In this document: one piece after another, positions 33,257 to 42,047 of the stretch
Numbering within the stretch: the stretch's first letter is position 1
Layout: every line of letters begins with the position of its first letter
Program-made: the position numbers and the translations under genes
The notes under the pieces: generated by a model
Seen by the model: only the letters and a program-made list of their open reading frames with translations
Told to the model about the DNA's origin: nothing
Database searches by the model: none
Source: Herbinix sp.
GTDB taxonomy: Bacteria; Bacillota; Clostridia; Lachnospirales; Lachnospiraceae
Assembly: GCA_029238935.1 (NCBI GenBank)
Contig: JAQZBN010000015.1
Coordinates: forward strand, 1-64,000
DNA length: 64,000 nucleotides
Direction: 5' to 3'

Positions 33257-35347
33257 TCATATAATACGTTTAAATTTTTTCTCTAATTCATATTGACTCA
33301 TAGAGACAATGACAGGTCTTCCATGGGGACAATGATAAGGATTTTCTAGGGTTAAAAGTTCTTTTATTAATGCATTTGCTTCATCATAGGATAAGACATG
33401 ATTGGCCTTAACTGCTGCTTTACACGAAAGGGAAGCAGCCCGTTCCAGAACTGCATTCGGTGTAGCGCTGCTAATTTCATCGGTTAAATCATCAATGAAT
33501 TCTAAAAGAAGTTCCTTCTCAGAAATGTCAAATACATCTGCCGGAACAGCTCGAACGGAAAACTCATTGCCTCCAAAAGGTTCGATTTCATAGCCAAGAC
33601 TCGATAAGGTATCTTCATATTTTCGGAGTGCTTCCTGTTCTCGTATACTTAAGGTAAGCACGATTGGCGGTAATAGCATCTGAGACTGAAAACTCTTAGT
33701 CTGAACTGTTTTCATTAATCTTTCAAATAATACTTTTTCATGAGCAGCATGTTGATCGATGATAAACAGTTCCTTTCTATATTCAACTAGCCAATAGGTT
33801 GCAAATACTTGCCCAATGATACGATGTTCTTCTATCGCTTTCTGAGATAAGAACGGTGCACTGCTGCTATTCTCCTCATCGGAAAACAGAGACAATTGCT
33901 TTACCGACGATGAAGATGCATTAGGATCTGTTAAAATTGTTTCAGTTTCAGATGAATGCTTCATTGGCGATGAATGAGTATCCGTGTTTTTCTCCATATA
34001 TTGACTATTCTGCAAAATAGCTGTTGATCTTGGTGGCACAATAGGATTTACAACCTTATCTACATGGATGGATTGGTCTGTTGAAGTGTTACTTTTAGAA
34101 TCTTTGGCTGAAGTATTTAAACTAGCCTTTTCGGGATAAGTACTTTGCTCCATGAATTGGTTTTGATTATATGAGGAAAACTCTCTTGGTATTGCTTGCT
34201 CGTAGACTCTTTTTATTTCCGGTAAGGGATTCTTTCCATTGGAAGAATAATGGGGTAAAGGTATGTTTTTCCTACGGTTTTCCTCAAAAGGCTCCGGTAG
34301 CTGTTCCAGGGTCTGTTTTTCCTCTTTTTGTTTTATTAGTGTAATATCGGGGATTAATTCTTTCCCGGCAAGAGCATTCTTTAAGGTCTCTATCAAAGCT
34401 TGGTAAACCTCATCACTGTTTTTTAAACGAATCTCCAGCTTTTGCGGATGTACATTCACATCAATTTGCATTGGATCAATGGAAAGATAAAGGGAAGTAA
34501 AGGGATACTTATGCTGCATTACATATGGTTTATAAGCATCTTCAATTGCTCTTGTGATAACAGGACTTTTAATATAACGTCCATTAATAAAATAATTCTC
34601 AAAATTACGGTTCCCTCTATTGATTACTGGTTTTCCTATAAATCCTTCGATCGTTAGTTCTGAGGATTGATAAGATATAGGCAGTAAATTCTTTATTATG
34701 TCCCTTCCATAAATATGGTAAAGGATATCTTTACTACTATTATTGCCGGAAGATTGCATCTTAACTTGATTATTCATAATAAATTTGAAGGAAACCGCCG
34801 GATGGGAAACAATCAGCCGTTCCATCAAATCACAGATATATCCGGCTTCGGTGACTGGTGATTTTAGAAACTTTCTTCGGGCCGGAGTATTATAAAATAA
34901 ATTCCGGACCAGAATGGTAGTTCCACCGGGACAACCAATTTCCTCCATCGATTTCTCAACACCGCCTTCCATGATATATCGGTAACCATGGAGGGAGGAG
35001 GAAGTTTTTGTGATCAGTTCTACCTGTGCCACTGCTGCAATACTAGATAATGCTTCTCCTCGAAAACCAAGACTGGTTACCGTAAGAAGATCCTCCGCTG
35101 ACTTAATCTTACTGGTGGCATGACGAAGAAAGGCAAGTGGGATATCTTCCTTACTAATCCCTGCTCCATTATCCGTAATGCGGATGAAGCTTAGGCCCCC
35201 TTCCTTGATTTCAACAGTTATTGCATTCGCTCCGGCATCCATGGAATTTTCTATCAGTTCCTTAACGACAGCACTGGGACGTTCAACTACTTCTCCGGCA
35301 GCTATTTGATTAATTGTAGACTCATCTAATAAATGAATGAAGGACAT
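33257..35347 (-). CDS. mutL: DNA mismatch repair protein MutL (endonuclease type)
   Basis: 696 residues. The GHKL ATPase motifs are in the first 110: VVKELIENSMDAGA, ITDNGAGIS, TSLGFRGEALSSIA. A low-complexity Ser/Asn-rich linker spans ~350-490. The C-terminal endonuclease site of non-E. coli MutLs is intact: DQHAAHEKVLFERL, SCKAAVKANHVL and CPHGRPVIV. It therefore nicks DNA itself, consistent with no mutH. Follows mutS by 10 bases. Confidence 0.97.
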   Translation of the reverse strand: MSFIHLLDESTINQIAAGEVVERPSAVVKELIENSMDAGANAITVEIKEGGLSFIRITDNGAGISKEDIPLAFLRHATSKIKSAEDLLTVTSLGFRGEALSSIAAVAQVELITKTSSSLHGYRYIMEGGVEKSMEEIGCPGGTTILVRNLFYNTPARRKFLKSPVTEAGYICDLMERLIVSHPAVSFKFIMNNQVKMQSSGNNSSKDILYHIYGRDIIKNLLPISYQSSELTIEGFIGKPVINRGNRNFENYFINGRYIKSPVITRAIEDAYKPYVMQHKYPFTSLYLSIDPMQIDVNVHPQKLEIRLKNSDEVYQALIETLKNALAGKELIPDITLIKQKEEKQTLEQLPEPFEENRRKNIPLPHYSSNGKNPLPEIKRVYEQAIPREFSSYNQNQFMEQSTYPEKASLNTSAKDSKSNTSTDQSIHVDKVVNPIVPPRSTAILQNSQYMEKNTDTHSSPMKHSSETETILTDPNASSSSVKQLSLFSDEENSSSAPFLSQKAIEEHRIIGQVFATYWLVEYRKELFIIDQHAAHEKVLFERLMKTVQTKSFQSQMLLPPIVLTLSIREQEALRKYEDTLSSLGYEIEPFGGNEFSVRAVPADVFDISEKELLLEFIDDLTDEISSATPNAVLERAASLSCKAAVKANHVLSYDEANALIKELLTLENPYHCPHGRPVIVSMSQYELEKKFKRII

Positions 35348-35357
35348 GATCTACCTC

Positions 35358-38063
35358 TTATATTCTATCTTTTAGTTTCTCTTGCAACTGATACATTTTA
35401 TTAAGTACTTCAATTGGAGTTAGCCGCATCAGATCCATATCCCTAATCTCCATCAGAATATCTTCCTGATTGGTAAATTGAAAGATAGAAAGTTGATCCG
35501 GATGTTTCGCTTTTTTCTCTTTCTTTAACTTCTTAGAAGAAGTTTCCACCATTTCCTCCTGGAATAATTCTTCCTGAACATACATATCTTCTTCACAAGC
35601 AGATGGAGCAGGACTTAAATTCTTCGCCTTTAATGCTAGGTCATTGCCGGTTAGCTCTACTACTATTTCCGAAGCCCGCCGAAGCACCGTTGCAGGTACA
35701 CCAGCTAATTTAGCAACTTGAATTCCGTAACTTTTATCAGCACCGCCCTTAACAATCTTACGAAGAAACACAATGTCCTCTCCCTGTTCTTTGACAGCGA
35801 TACAATAATTATTTACTCCTTCAAGTCGGCCTTCCAGTTCGGTAAGCTCATGATAATGAGTAGCAAATAAGGTTTTCGCTCCTAAGATATTAGGGTTACT
35901 GATGTGCTCTACCACAGCCCATGCGATACTTAAACCGTCAAAGGTACTGGTGCCACGGCCAATCTCATCAAGAATCAGAAGAGAGTTTTTCGTAGCATTC
36001 CGTAATATATTCGCAACCTCGGTCATCTCCACCATAAAGGTACTTTGTCCTGAGGCTAAATCATCGGAAGCACCTACTCTAGTAAAAATTCTGTCAACGA
36101 TACCGATTTGTGCACTATCGGCTGGAACAAAGCTTCCAATCTGAGCCATTAATACGATCAGAGCAGTCTGTCGCATGTAGGTTGATTTACCTGCCATGTT
36201 GGGTCCGGTAATAATAGATACTCTGTTGTGTTTATTATCCAGTAGGGTATCATTGGCTACAAACATATCATGGGAAATCATGCGTTCTACAACTGGATGC
36301 CTACCATTCTTGATATGGACAGATCCACCAGTATTCATGACAGGTTCCACATAATTATTATGTTCTGCAGTCAAAGCTAAGGAAGCAAAGACGTCGATCT
36401 TTGCAATCGCTTTTGCACTAGTTTGAATTCGTTTCACTTCATCTGCTATTTGATCTCTGATTTCACTGAATAAATTATATTCTAGAGTAAATAATTTATC
36501 TTCTGCACCTAAGATGATATCTTCTAATTCCTTTAGTTCCGGTGTAGTGTAACGTTCAGCATTAGCCAGTGTCTGTTTACGTATCCAATTATTTGGAACA
36601 AGGTTTTGATAGGAATTGGTAACTTCAAGATAATAACCGAAGACGCGGTTGAATTTAATCTTTAAATTCTTGATACCGGTTGCTTCTCTCTCCTTTGTCT
36701 CCAAATCCATGAGCCAAGTCTTTCCTTCCGTCTTAGCACTGCGAAGCCGATCAACCTCATCGTGATAACCCTCTTTAATGATTCCTCCTTCTTTGACACC
36801 AAGAGGAGGTTCTTCGATCATGGAATTATTAATCAATAAACAGATATCCTCCAGGGTATCAAGCTCCTCATAGATATCTTTTAATAAACCATGATCAAAT
36901 CCTTGGAGTAAGAATTTGATATGGGGAAGCATGGAAAGAGAGGTTTGAAAAGCGATCAAATCCCTTGGTCCGGCACTTTTATAACTGATTTTTCCCATGA
37001 GTCGTTCTAAATCATAGATTGGATTTAAATACTCCCTGATTTCTTCCCGTATGATCATATTTTCTTTTAGTTCACGAACAGCTTCATGACGAGCTTTGAT
37101 CATATCGTAATCAATCAAAGGTTGTTCCATGAAGCTTCGAAGTAATCGTGCTCCCATGGCTGTTTTGGTTTTATCCAACACCCAGAGAAGGGAACCTCTT
37201 TTTTGCTTTTCTCGCATGGTTTCAATTAATTCTAGATTCCTTACGGTAGAGCTATCTAAAAGCATAAATTTATCATAAGTATAAGGAGTTATTCTAGTGA
37301 TATGGGTTAATGAAATCTTTTGTGTTTCATTTAAAAATTGCATGATACATCCGGCAGCAATTACCCCAATGGTATAATCTTTCAAACCAAGTCCATCCAG
37401 AGTTGATACACTAAAGTGTTCTCTTAAAGCTCTTAGACAGAGTGCATCGTCAAAATACCATGGCTCCAAAGGGGATACCGCAATTTGGCTGATGTTCTTT
37501 AAGGTTTGAATATCAAATCCACTGACTAAGAAAGATGCATTGCATATAATCTCGGAGGGAGACCATTTATAGATCTCATCCATTAATTTACGATCGTTAT
37601 CAACCTCAGTAACATAGTAATCTCCGGTTGTAACATCTACAATAGAAATACCGTATACATTAGTTGTATGTACAACAGCCATCAGATAATTGTTCTTCGT
37701 CTCATCCAATACCTGTGTATTTAAATTCGTACCAGGTGTAACAATACGAACGACTTCTCTTCTTACAATTCCTTTTGCGGCCTTTGGATCTTCCACCTGT
37801 TCACAGATTGCTACTCGATAACCGCGGCTGACCAATTTACTTAAATAGCTCTCCACTGCATGGTAAGGGACACCGCACATCGGTGCTCGTTCTTCCTGTC
37901 CAATGCTTTTACCCGTTAGTGCTATCTCCAATTCTTTTGAACAAGTATGAGCATCTTCAAAGAACATCTCATAAAAATCACCTAATCGATAAAATAATAT
38001 GCAGTCCTTGTACTGCTCCTTAATCTGCATATATTGCTGCATCAGGGGGGTTAATTGTGTCAT
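35358..38063 (-). CDS. mutS: DNA mismatch recognition protein MutS
   Basis: 901 residues. Mismatch-reading Phe-X-Glu in LGDFYEMFFEDA, connector, lever and clamp regions, then the ATPase with TGPNMAGKSTYMRQ, Walker B/signature SLLILDEIGRGTSTFDG and FATHYHELTELE. The tail near 820-850 is a charged linker before the dimerisation helices. Binds mispairs and recruits MutL, encoded next. RBS AAAGGAT. Confidence 0.97.
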   Translation of the reverse strand: MTQLTPLMQQYMQIKEQYKDCILFYRLGDFYEMFFEDAHTCSKELEIALTGKSIGQEERAPMCGVPYHAVESYLSKLVSRGYRVAICEQVEDPKAAKGIVRREVVRIVTPGTNLNTQVLDETKNNYLMAVVHTTNVYGISIVDVTTGDYYVTEVDNDRKLMDEIYKWSPSEIICNASFLVSGFDIQTLKNISQIAVSPLEPWYFDDALCLRALREHFSVSTLDGLGLKDYTIGVIAAGCIMQFLNETQKISLTHITRITPYTYDKFMLLDSSTVRNLELIETMREKQKRGSLLWVLDKTKTAMGARLLRSFMEQPLIDYDMIKARHEAVRELKENMIIREEIREYLNPIYDLERLMGKISYKSAGPRDLIAFQTSLSMLPHIKFLLQGFDHGLLKDIYEELDTLEDICLLINNSMIEEPPLGVKEGGIIKEGYHDEVDRLRSAKTEGKTWLMDLETKEREATGIKNLKIKFNRVFGYYLEVTNSYQNLVPNNWIRKQTLANAERYTTPELKELEDIILGAEDKLFTLEYNLFSEIRDQIADEVKRIQTSAKAIAKIDVFASLALTAEHNNYVEPVMNTGGSVHIKNGRHPVVERMISHDMFVANDTLLDNKHNRVSIITGPNMAGKSTYMRQTALIVLMAQIGSFVPADSAQIGIVDRIFTRVGASDDLASGQSTFMVEMTEVANILRNATKNSLLILDEIGRGTSTFDGLSIAWAVVEHISNPNILGAKTLFATHYHELTELEGRLEGVNNYCIAVKEQGEDIVFLRKIVKGGADKSYGIQVAKLAGVPATVLRRASEIVVELTGNDLALKAKNLSPAPSACEEDMYVQEELFQEEMVETSSKKLKKEKKAKHPDQLSIFQFTNQEDILMEIRDMDLMRLTPIEVLNKMYQLQEKLKDRI

Positions 38064-38128
38064 GATTTTTATCCTTTCAGTGTTTTAATTACAGGATCAA
38101 CCACAATTCGTGGTAAATCGCGAAAAAG

Positions 38129-38173
38129 AAACCATTACAATTATAACATAACGTCTTCTAATTGCAATGGTTT
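38129..38173. other. Hairpin between rnhA and mutS
   Basis: AAACCATT-AC-AATT pairs with AATT-GC-AATGGTTT across a loop of about 17 bases; a smaller dyad ACCAC-AATTC-GTGGT lies at 38100-38114. Neither has a T-run on the minus strand, so termination is doubtful; they could be processing or regulatory elements ahead of mutS. Confidence 0.4.
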
Positions 38174-38198
38174 GTAAATCATACGTTTGTTTCGAGTC

Positions 38199-38675
38199 TT
38201 ATTCTAAAACAAAATCATCGGATAAATCCTTACCATCCGCTGCAGTGGTAGCCAGTATGTCGCAGCGTTCATTCATCGGATGTCCCGCATGTCCTTTCAC
38301 CCAACAGTAGGTTACTTTATGAGGTTCCATGGCTTTTAGCAATCGCTTCCACAGATCTATATTCTTCACCGGTTCATTCTTACCTCGTTTCCAGCCTTTC
38401 TTAATCCAGCTATCCAACCAATGTTCATTGAAAGCTTTCACCAGATATTGTGAATCAGAATAAAGTGAGACCTCACAGGGTTTTGTCAAAGCTTCTAAAC
38501 CAATGATAGCAGCCATAAGTTCCATTCGGTTATTGGTTGTCTTCTTAAAACCACCACTATATTCTCTGCTATGCTCTACCCCTTTTGAATCTATAAATAC
38601 GATGATGGTACCATATCCGCCCGGTCCTTCTGGGTTTCCCCGTGCAGAACCGTCGGTGTAGATGTTAACATTCAT
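38199..38675 (-). CDS. rnhA: Ribonuclease HI
   Basis: About 158 residues. The DEDD catalytic set is visible: Asp in IYTDGSARGNPEG, Glu in NNRMELMAAI, Asp in LYSDSQYLVKAF, Asp in NERCDILAT; the basic handle GWKRGKNEPVKN is present. Degrades RNA in RNA-DNA hybrids. ATG at 38675 chosen because GGAGG lies 5 bases before it; the ORF-track ATG (38687) overlaps that site. Confidence 0.95.
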   Translation of the reverse strand: MNVNIYTDGSARGNPEGPGGYGTIIVFIDSKGVEHSREYSGGFKKTTNNRMELMAAIIGLEALTKPCEVSLYSDSQYLVKAFNEHWLDSWIKKGWKRGKNEPVKNIDLWKRLLKAMEPHKVTYCWVKGHAGHPMNERCDILATTAADGKDLSDDFVLE

Positions 38676-38718
38676 TTTAACCTCCATTTAAAGTAAGCCT
38701 TATTCTATTCCATAGTTA

Positions 38719-40392
38719 TTAAGTAATATTGATCCATTCCCCAGTGGTCTGAAATTGTTCTGCCGCTTGTTCCGCTGATTGAATAATTTCATCGGAATAG
38801 CCCAGTAACCGGAGCAATTTGATTGCATTTTTTGATACTGCCCGTCCCGGATACAATTTATAGTCAAATATAATACGATCCTCTTTAATCTGCTCTTGAA
38901 AATGATAATTAGAATAATATTTTTCCAAAATATGAGTTAATTCAATATCATGAGTGGCTGCAAATATTAATGTGTTATTTTGGGCCAGGGAAGCTAATAT
39001 ACGGGAGGAAGCAGCTATTCTTTCTAGTGTGTTTGTTCCTCTAAGGACCTCGTCCACAAAACAAAGAGTTGGTATTTCTGGATTGACCCTGTCAAGGATC
39101 CGCTTTAATGATTTTATCTCAACGATATAATAGCTTTCTTTCTGAAAGATACTATCCCTTAGGGCCATGGAGGAATAGATCTGAAAAAAGCTTGCTTTAT
39201 AGCTAGTAGCAATGGCAGTGTAAATAGATTGTGATAGGATTGCATTGATTGCAAGAGTTTTTATAAAGGTTGATTTTCCGGAGGCATTAGAACCAGTAAT
39301 TAATACACTGCGGTTTTCTTTGATTGAATTTGTAACAGGAGATTCAATCAGTGGATGATAGAGATCGGTAACTTCAATCCTTGGCTTTGTATCCTTTACT
39401 AACTCCGGTTCACAAGTGTAATCCATCATCTCTCGAAAAGAAGCTGCGGCAATCATACTATCTAAAAAGCCAACTTTTTCAAACATCTGATTTAAGGTAT
39501 CTCTATTCTTTTTCAAAAACTGAAGCATGGAATTAAACTTCATAATATCAACGTGAAATAACATACGGAAATAGTCTATAAAGATATCGGTGATATTTCC
39601 GGTAACGCTTTTTGAAGTCAGCATCCCGGCACCTCTCTGAAAACTTTTAAATACATCCGCTTCTTGTTTAATAGACGCAAAATATTCCTTAAGTTCCGGG
39701 ATATCTAATTTACTAATTCCTTTCACACCTTCTAATAAACGCAGAATTAACGAGAAAACAGATAAATACAACTCTATCTCTGCTTTTCTTTTGTAATACC
39801 TTAGAATATTATTTGTAATAAATGCTAAAGTTAAAAAGCCACCCAGGGGAGGATTTACAAACACAAAGATCAGGGAAGCAATTAACCCGAAAGCCATGAT
39901 ATAATGGGGAATATTACTTTTTTGCTCTAGGTCATTTAAGCGGTTAATGTATTCGTATACGGATATCGTTCGTAATTTACCAATTTTAGCTAGTGCTACC
40001 TGTAACTCAATCCGTTTACTCTCCTGTGACTGAAATAATTTAATAATACGATCTCTTTCTTTTAATTCCTCTACGGAATAACTAGGCTTTCGGAGCATTG
40101 CATATAGGTATTCTTCTCCCATGGAACTTTTCGTATTATTGATTAACATAAAAATTTGATCCATGTCAACATCATTCCATGTAATATCATCAACATCAAG
40201 GCGATCATCCATGTGCTCATTATAATAAGCCTGTAGAGACTGAAACTTCTCACTGGTATATTCCTCAGAGGGCACATCACCCCACTCGTTTTTGAATTGG
40301 ATCTTTAACTTTTGGATATTATTTTTTTCGTTATAATAACTCCAAATAATAAGAAATAATAATCCGATAAGTATTGAAATAAATATCTCCAT
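38719..40392 (-). CDS. Membrane-anchored MutS-like ATPase (MutS-V domain)
   Basis: 557 residues. An N-terminal transmembrane helix (about 3-19), a central pair of hydrophobic segments (about 170-205), lever/clamp-like helices, and a MutS domain V with Walker A TGSNASGKSTFIKT, Walker B CFVDEVLRGTNTLERIAAS and a HxH-like FAATHDIELTHILEKY. No mismatch-binding domain I, no Smr nuclease, so it is neither MutS nor MutS2. Homologues exist in many Clostridia and Bacteroidetes with no assigned role. It lies directly upstream of rnhA and mutS. RBS GGAGAACT. Confidence 0.8.
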   Translation of the reverse strand: MEIFISILIGLLFLIIWSYYNEKNNIQKLKIQFKNEWGDVPSEEYTSEKFQSLQAYYNEHMDDRLDVDDITWNDVDMDQIFMLINNTKSSMGEEYLYAMLRKPSYSVEELKERDRIIKLFQSQESKRIELQVALAKIGKLRTISVYEYINRLNDLEQKSNIPHYIMAFGLIASLIFVFVNPPLGGFLTLAFITNNILRYYKRKAEIELYLSVFSLILRLLEGVKGISKLDIPELKEYFASIKQEADVFKSFQRGAGMLTSKSVTGNITDIFIDYFRMLFHVDIMKFNSMLQFLKKNRDTLNQMFEKVGFLDSMIAAASFREMMDYTCEPELVKDTKPRIEVTDLYHPLIESPVTNSIKENRSVLITGSNASGKSTFIKTLAINAILSQSIYTAIATSYKASFFQIYSSMALRDSIFQKESYYIVEIKSLKRILDRVNPEIPTLCFVDEVLRGTNTLERIAASSRILASLAQNNTLIFAATHDIELTHILEKYYSNYHFQEQIKEDRIIFDYKLYPGRAVSKNAIKLLRLLGYSDEIIQSAEQAAEQFQTTGEWINIT

Positions 40393-40723
40393 AGTTCTCC
40401 GTTCTGTCTATAGCTTTGACTTAATGTAGTATATTTCCAGTTGTTTTCCTGAATATGACTATTATAAATATCTGGATACCTTCTGTCAATCCTTATGAAA
40501 TTATTATCGTTATCCATAAAGGCGATTATGTTATCCTACATCTGTTTTTATAAAGCTTTTATTTTTGCTTTCAACGTATGATTGAATCATTATGTTCATG
40601 TGTATTATTGTTTAATCATAAATCGGTAGTATTTCAGATGAGAAATTATATGGAATACTTCACTACTACGAAGGAGAAACAAAAAAGGATGCCGAAGCAT
40701 CCTCTTTAATCTAATATTTCATA
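40393..40723. other. Gap between MutS-like gene and NlpC/P60 gene
   Basis: 331 bases. It holds the NlpC/P60 terminator (40681-40704) and the 13-mer dyad ATGATTGAATCAT at 40578-40590 upstream of the MutS-like gene. The 70-codon ORF at 40305-40517 overlaps the MutS-like start in another frame and has no sign of being real. Confidence 0.5.
40681..40704 (-). terminator. Intrinsic terminator of the NlpC/P60 gene
   Basis: Minus strand GGATGC-TTCG-GCATCC followed by six T residues, about 20 bases after the stop. The TTCG tetraloop makes it very stable. Confidence 0.93.
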
Positions 40724-41794
40724 TCAATCATTGATATAACGAACTATCTTCACAGGACTTCTATAATACATATTGGAGATCTTAATTCCTGTTCTTGGAT
40801 TACTTGCATGGATTACCTGACCATTACCGATATACATAGCAACGTGATTGATGTATCCGGAAGAGCTATTACCGTAGAATACTAAATCACCAGGCTTAAT
40901 GTTTGCAGCCTTTATTGAGGTACCGCCTCTTGCCTGATCCCTGGAAACACGTGGGATGTAGATACCATATAATTTATATAAGGCCTGTGTATAACCGGAA
41001 CAGTCAACACCAACACCTAAGGTTGTTCCGCCCCATACATAACGATCACCCAGATATTTTTTGGCTGTAGTTACTAAGTTTGCACGTAAGGAGGATACTC
41101 CAACACCGAATTCAAGTTCATCAATGGATACAGCCTTTGGTAATTCATAGGATAAGTCAACAAACTCTTTCGCTACATAACCTACAACATCACTATCAAG
41201 ACTTACTTTAACCCATTTTGGAAAATCTTTATCATAGGTTGCTACGTATTCTTCTTCGACGTATAACTCTTCTCCCTTTGCAACCTGCTCTAATACTTCG
41301 GAATCAACGGAAGCACTTTTTCTTACATTTAAACCGTTGGTATTGGAGGTTGCAATAAAGCTAGCTACTTTCTTTGCTCTTGTTGATGCTTCTTCACCAG
41401 TAATAAGAAACTGACTCTTTACATAACCGGTAACTTTACCGGATTTAATCTTTGTCCAACCATCTTTATTGGGTTCAAGGATGATACATCCACCATTTTT
41501 AGGAAGCTTTCCAACTAATTTCTTATCCTCTCCTGGTCCTTTTCGGATATTAAGATTGTCACTTACATTAGCAATAGCAATATTTTCGAAACCTGGCATT
41601 GCGATTCCATAAGTTGATAATGAGGATATTAAATCTTTCGTATTTTCAGTTGTCGTACTGTGGTACGCTTTATCTAACGGAACTGCAATTCCGGCTACTG
41701 CTACTTCCATAGCGGAAGCCTGTAGGGTATTTGCTGTATATAAAACTGCCCCTGTTGCAAAAACCAAGGAGAATTTCAGAAGCTTACTGTTCAT
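40724..41794 (-). CDS. Secreted SH3b-NlpC/P60 peptidoglycan endopeptidase
   Basis: 356 residues: signal peptide (about 1-28, ending TLQASAMEV), two bacterial SH3 domains (about 76-135, ANVSDNLNIRKGPGEDKKLVG; and about 150-215, GLNVRKSASVDSEVLEQV) and a C-terminal NlpC/P60 domain with catalytic Cys in VDCSGYTQALY (about residue 262) and His in YINHVAMYIGNG. It cleaves peptide stems in the cell wall during growth or separation. Monocistronic: own strong promoter and terminator. Confidence 0.93.
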   Translation of the reverse strand: MNSKLLKFSLVFATGAVLYTANTLQASAMEVAVAGIAVPLDKAYHSTTTENTKDLISSLSTYGIAMPGFENIAIANVSDNLNIRKGPGEDKKLVGKLPKNGGCIILEPNKDGWTKIKSGKVTGYVKSQFLITGEEASTRAKKVASFIATSNTNGLNVRKSASVDSEVLEQVAKGEELYVEEEYVATYDKDFPKWVKVSLDSDVVGYVAKEFVDLSYELPKAVSIDELEFGVGVSSLRANLVTTAKKYLGDRYVWGGTTLGVGVDCSGYTQALYKLYGIYIPRVSRDQARGGTSIKAANIKPGDLVFYGNSSSGYINHVAMYIGNGQVIHASNPRTGIKISNMYYRSPVKIVRYIND

Positions 41795-41892
41795 CCTATA
41801 TTGCCTCCTAATATGTTCTTATTGGTTATAGAATTATGTACTGACATCTATATAATAATATATTACATAAATGTTAAATTTATTACGTTATT

Positions 41893-41921
41893 ATTGTACC
41901 AAACCCTAACAATTTTGTCAA
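41893..41921 (-). promoter_or_regulatory. Strong sigma-A promoter of the NlpC/P60 gene
   Basis: Perfect TTGACA, 17-base spacer, TACAAT, about 100 bases before the ATG. Confidence 0.8.
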
Positions 41922-41970
41922 CTCTTTGTCACAATTATTTTAAAATATGGTCAATCTTAACAAAACTAAC

Positions 41971-42016
41971 AAAAAAAAGCAACCGTGTAACGATAAATCG
42001 CTACTACGGTTGTTTT
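41971..42016 (-). terminator. Intrinsic terminator of spoIVA
   Basis: Minus strand CAACCGT-A-GTAGCGA, TTTA loop, TCGTTAC-ACGGTTG, then C and eight T residues, about 35 bases past the spoIVA stop. Confidence 0.9.
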
Positions 42017-42047
42017 ATTATGGTTAAAATATTTCATAAATTTTAAA

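Noticed and set aside
40305-40517. Minus-strand ORF of 70 codons upstream of the MutS-like gene
   Set aside because: Overlaps the start of the MutS-like gene in another frame; no ribosome site or recognisable sequence.
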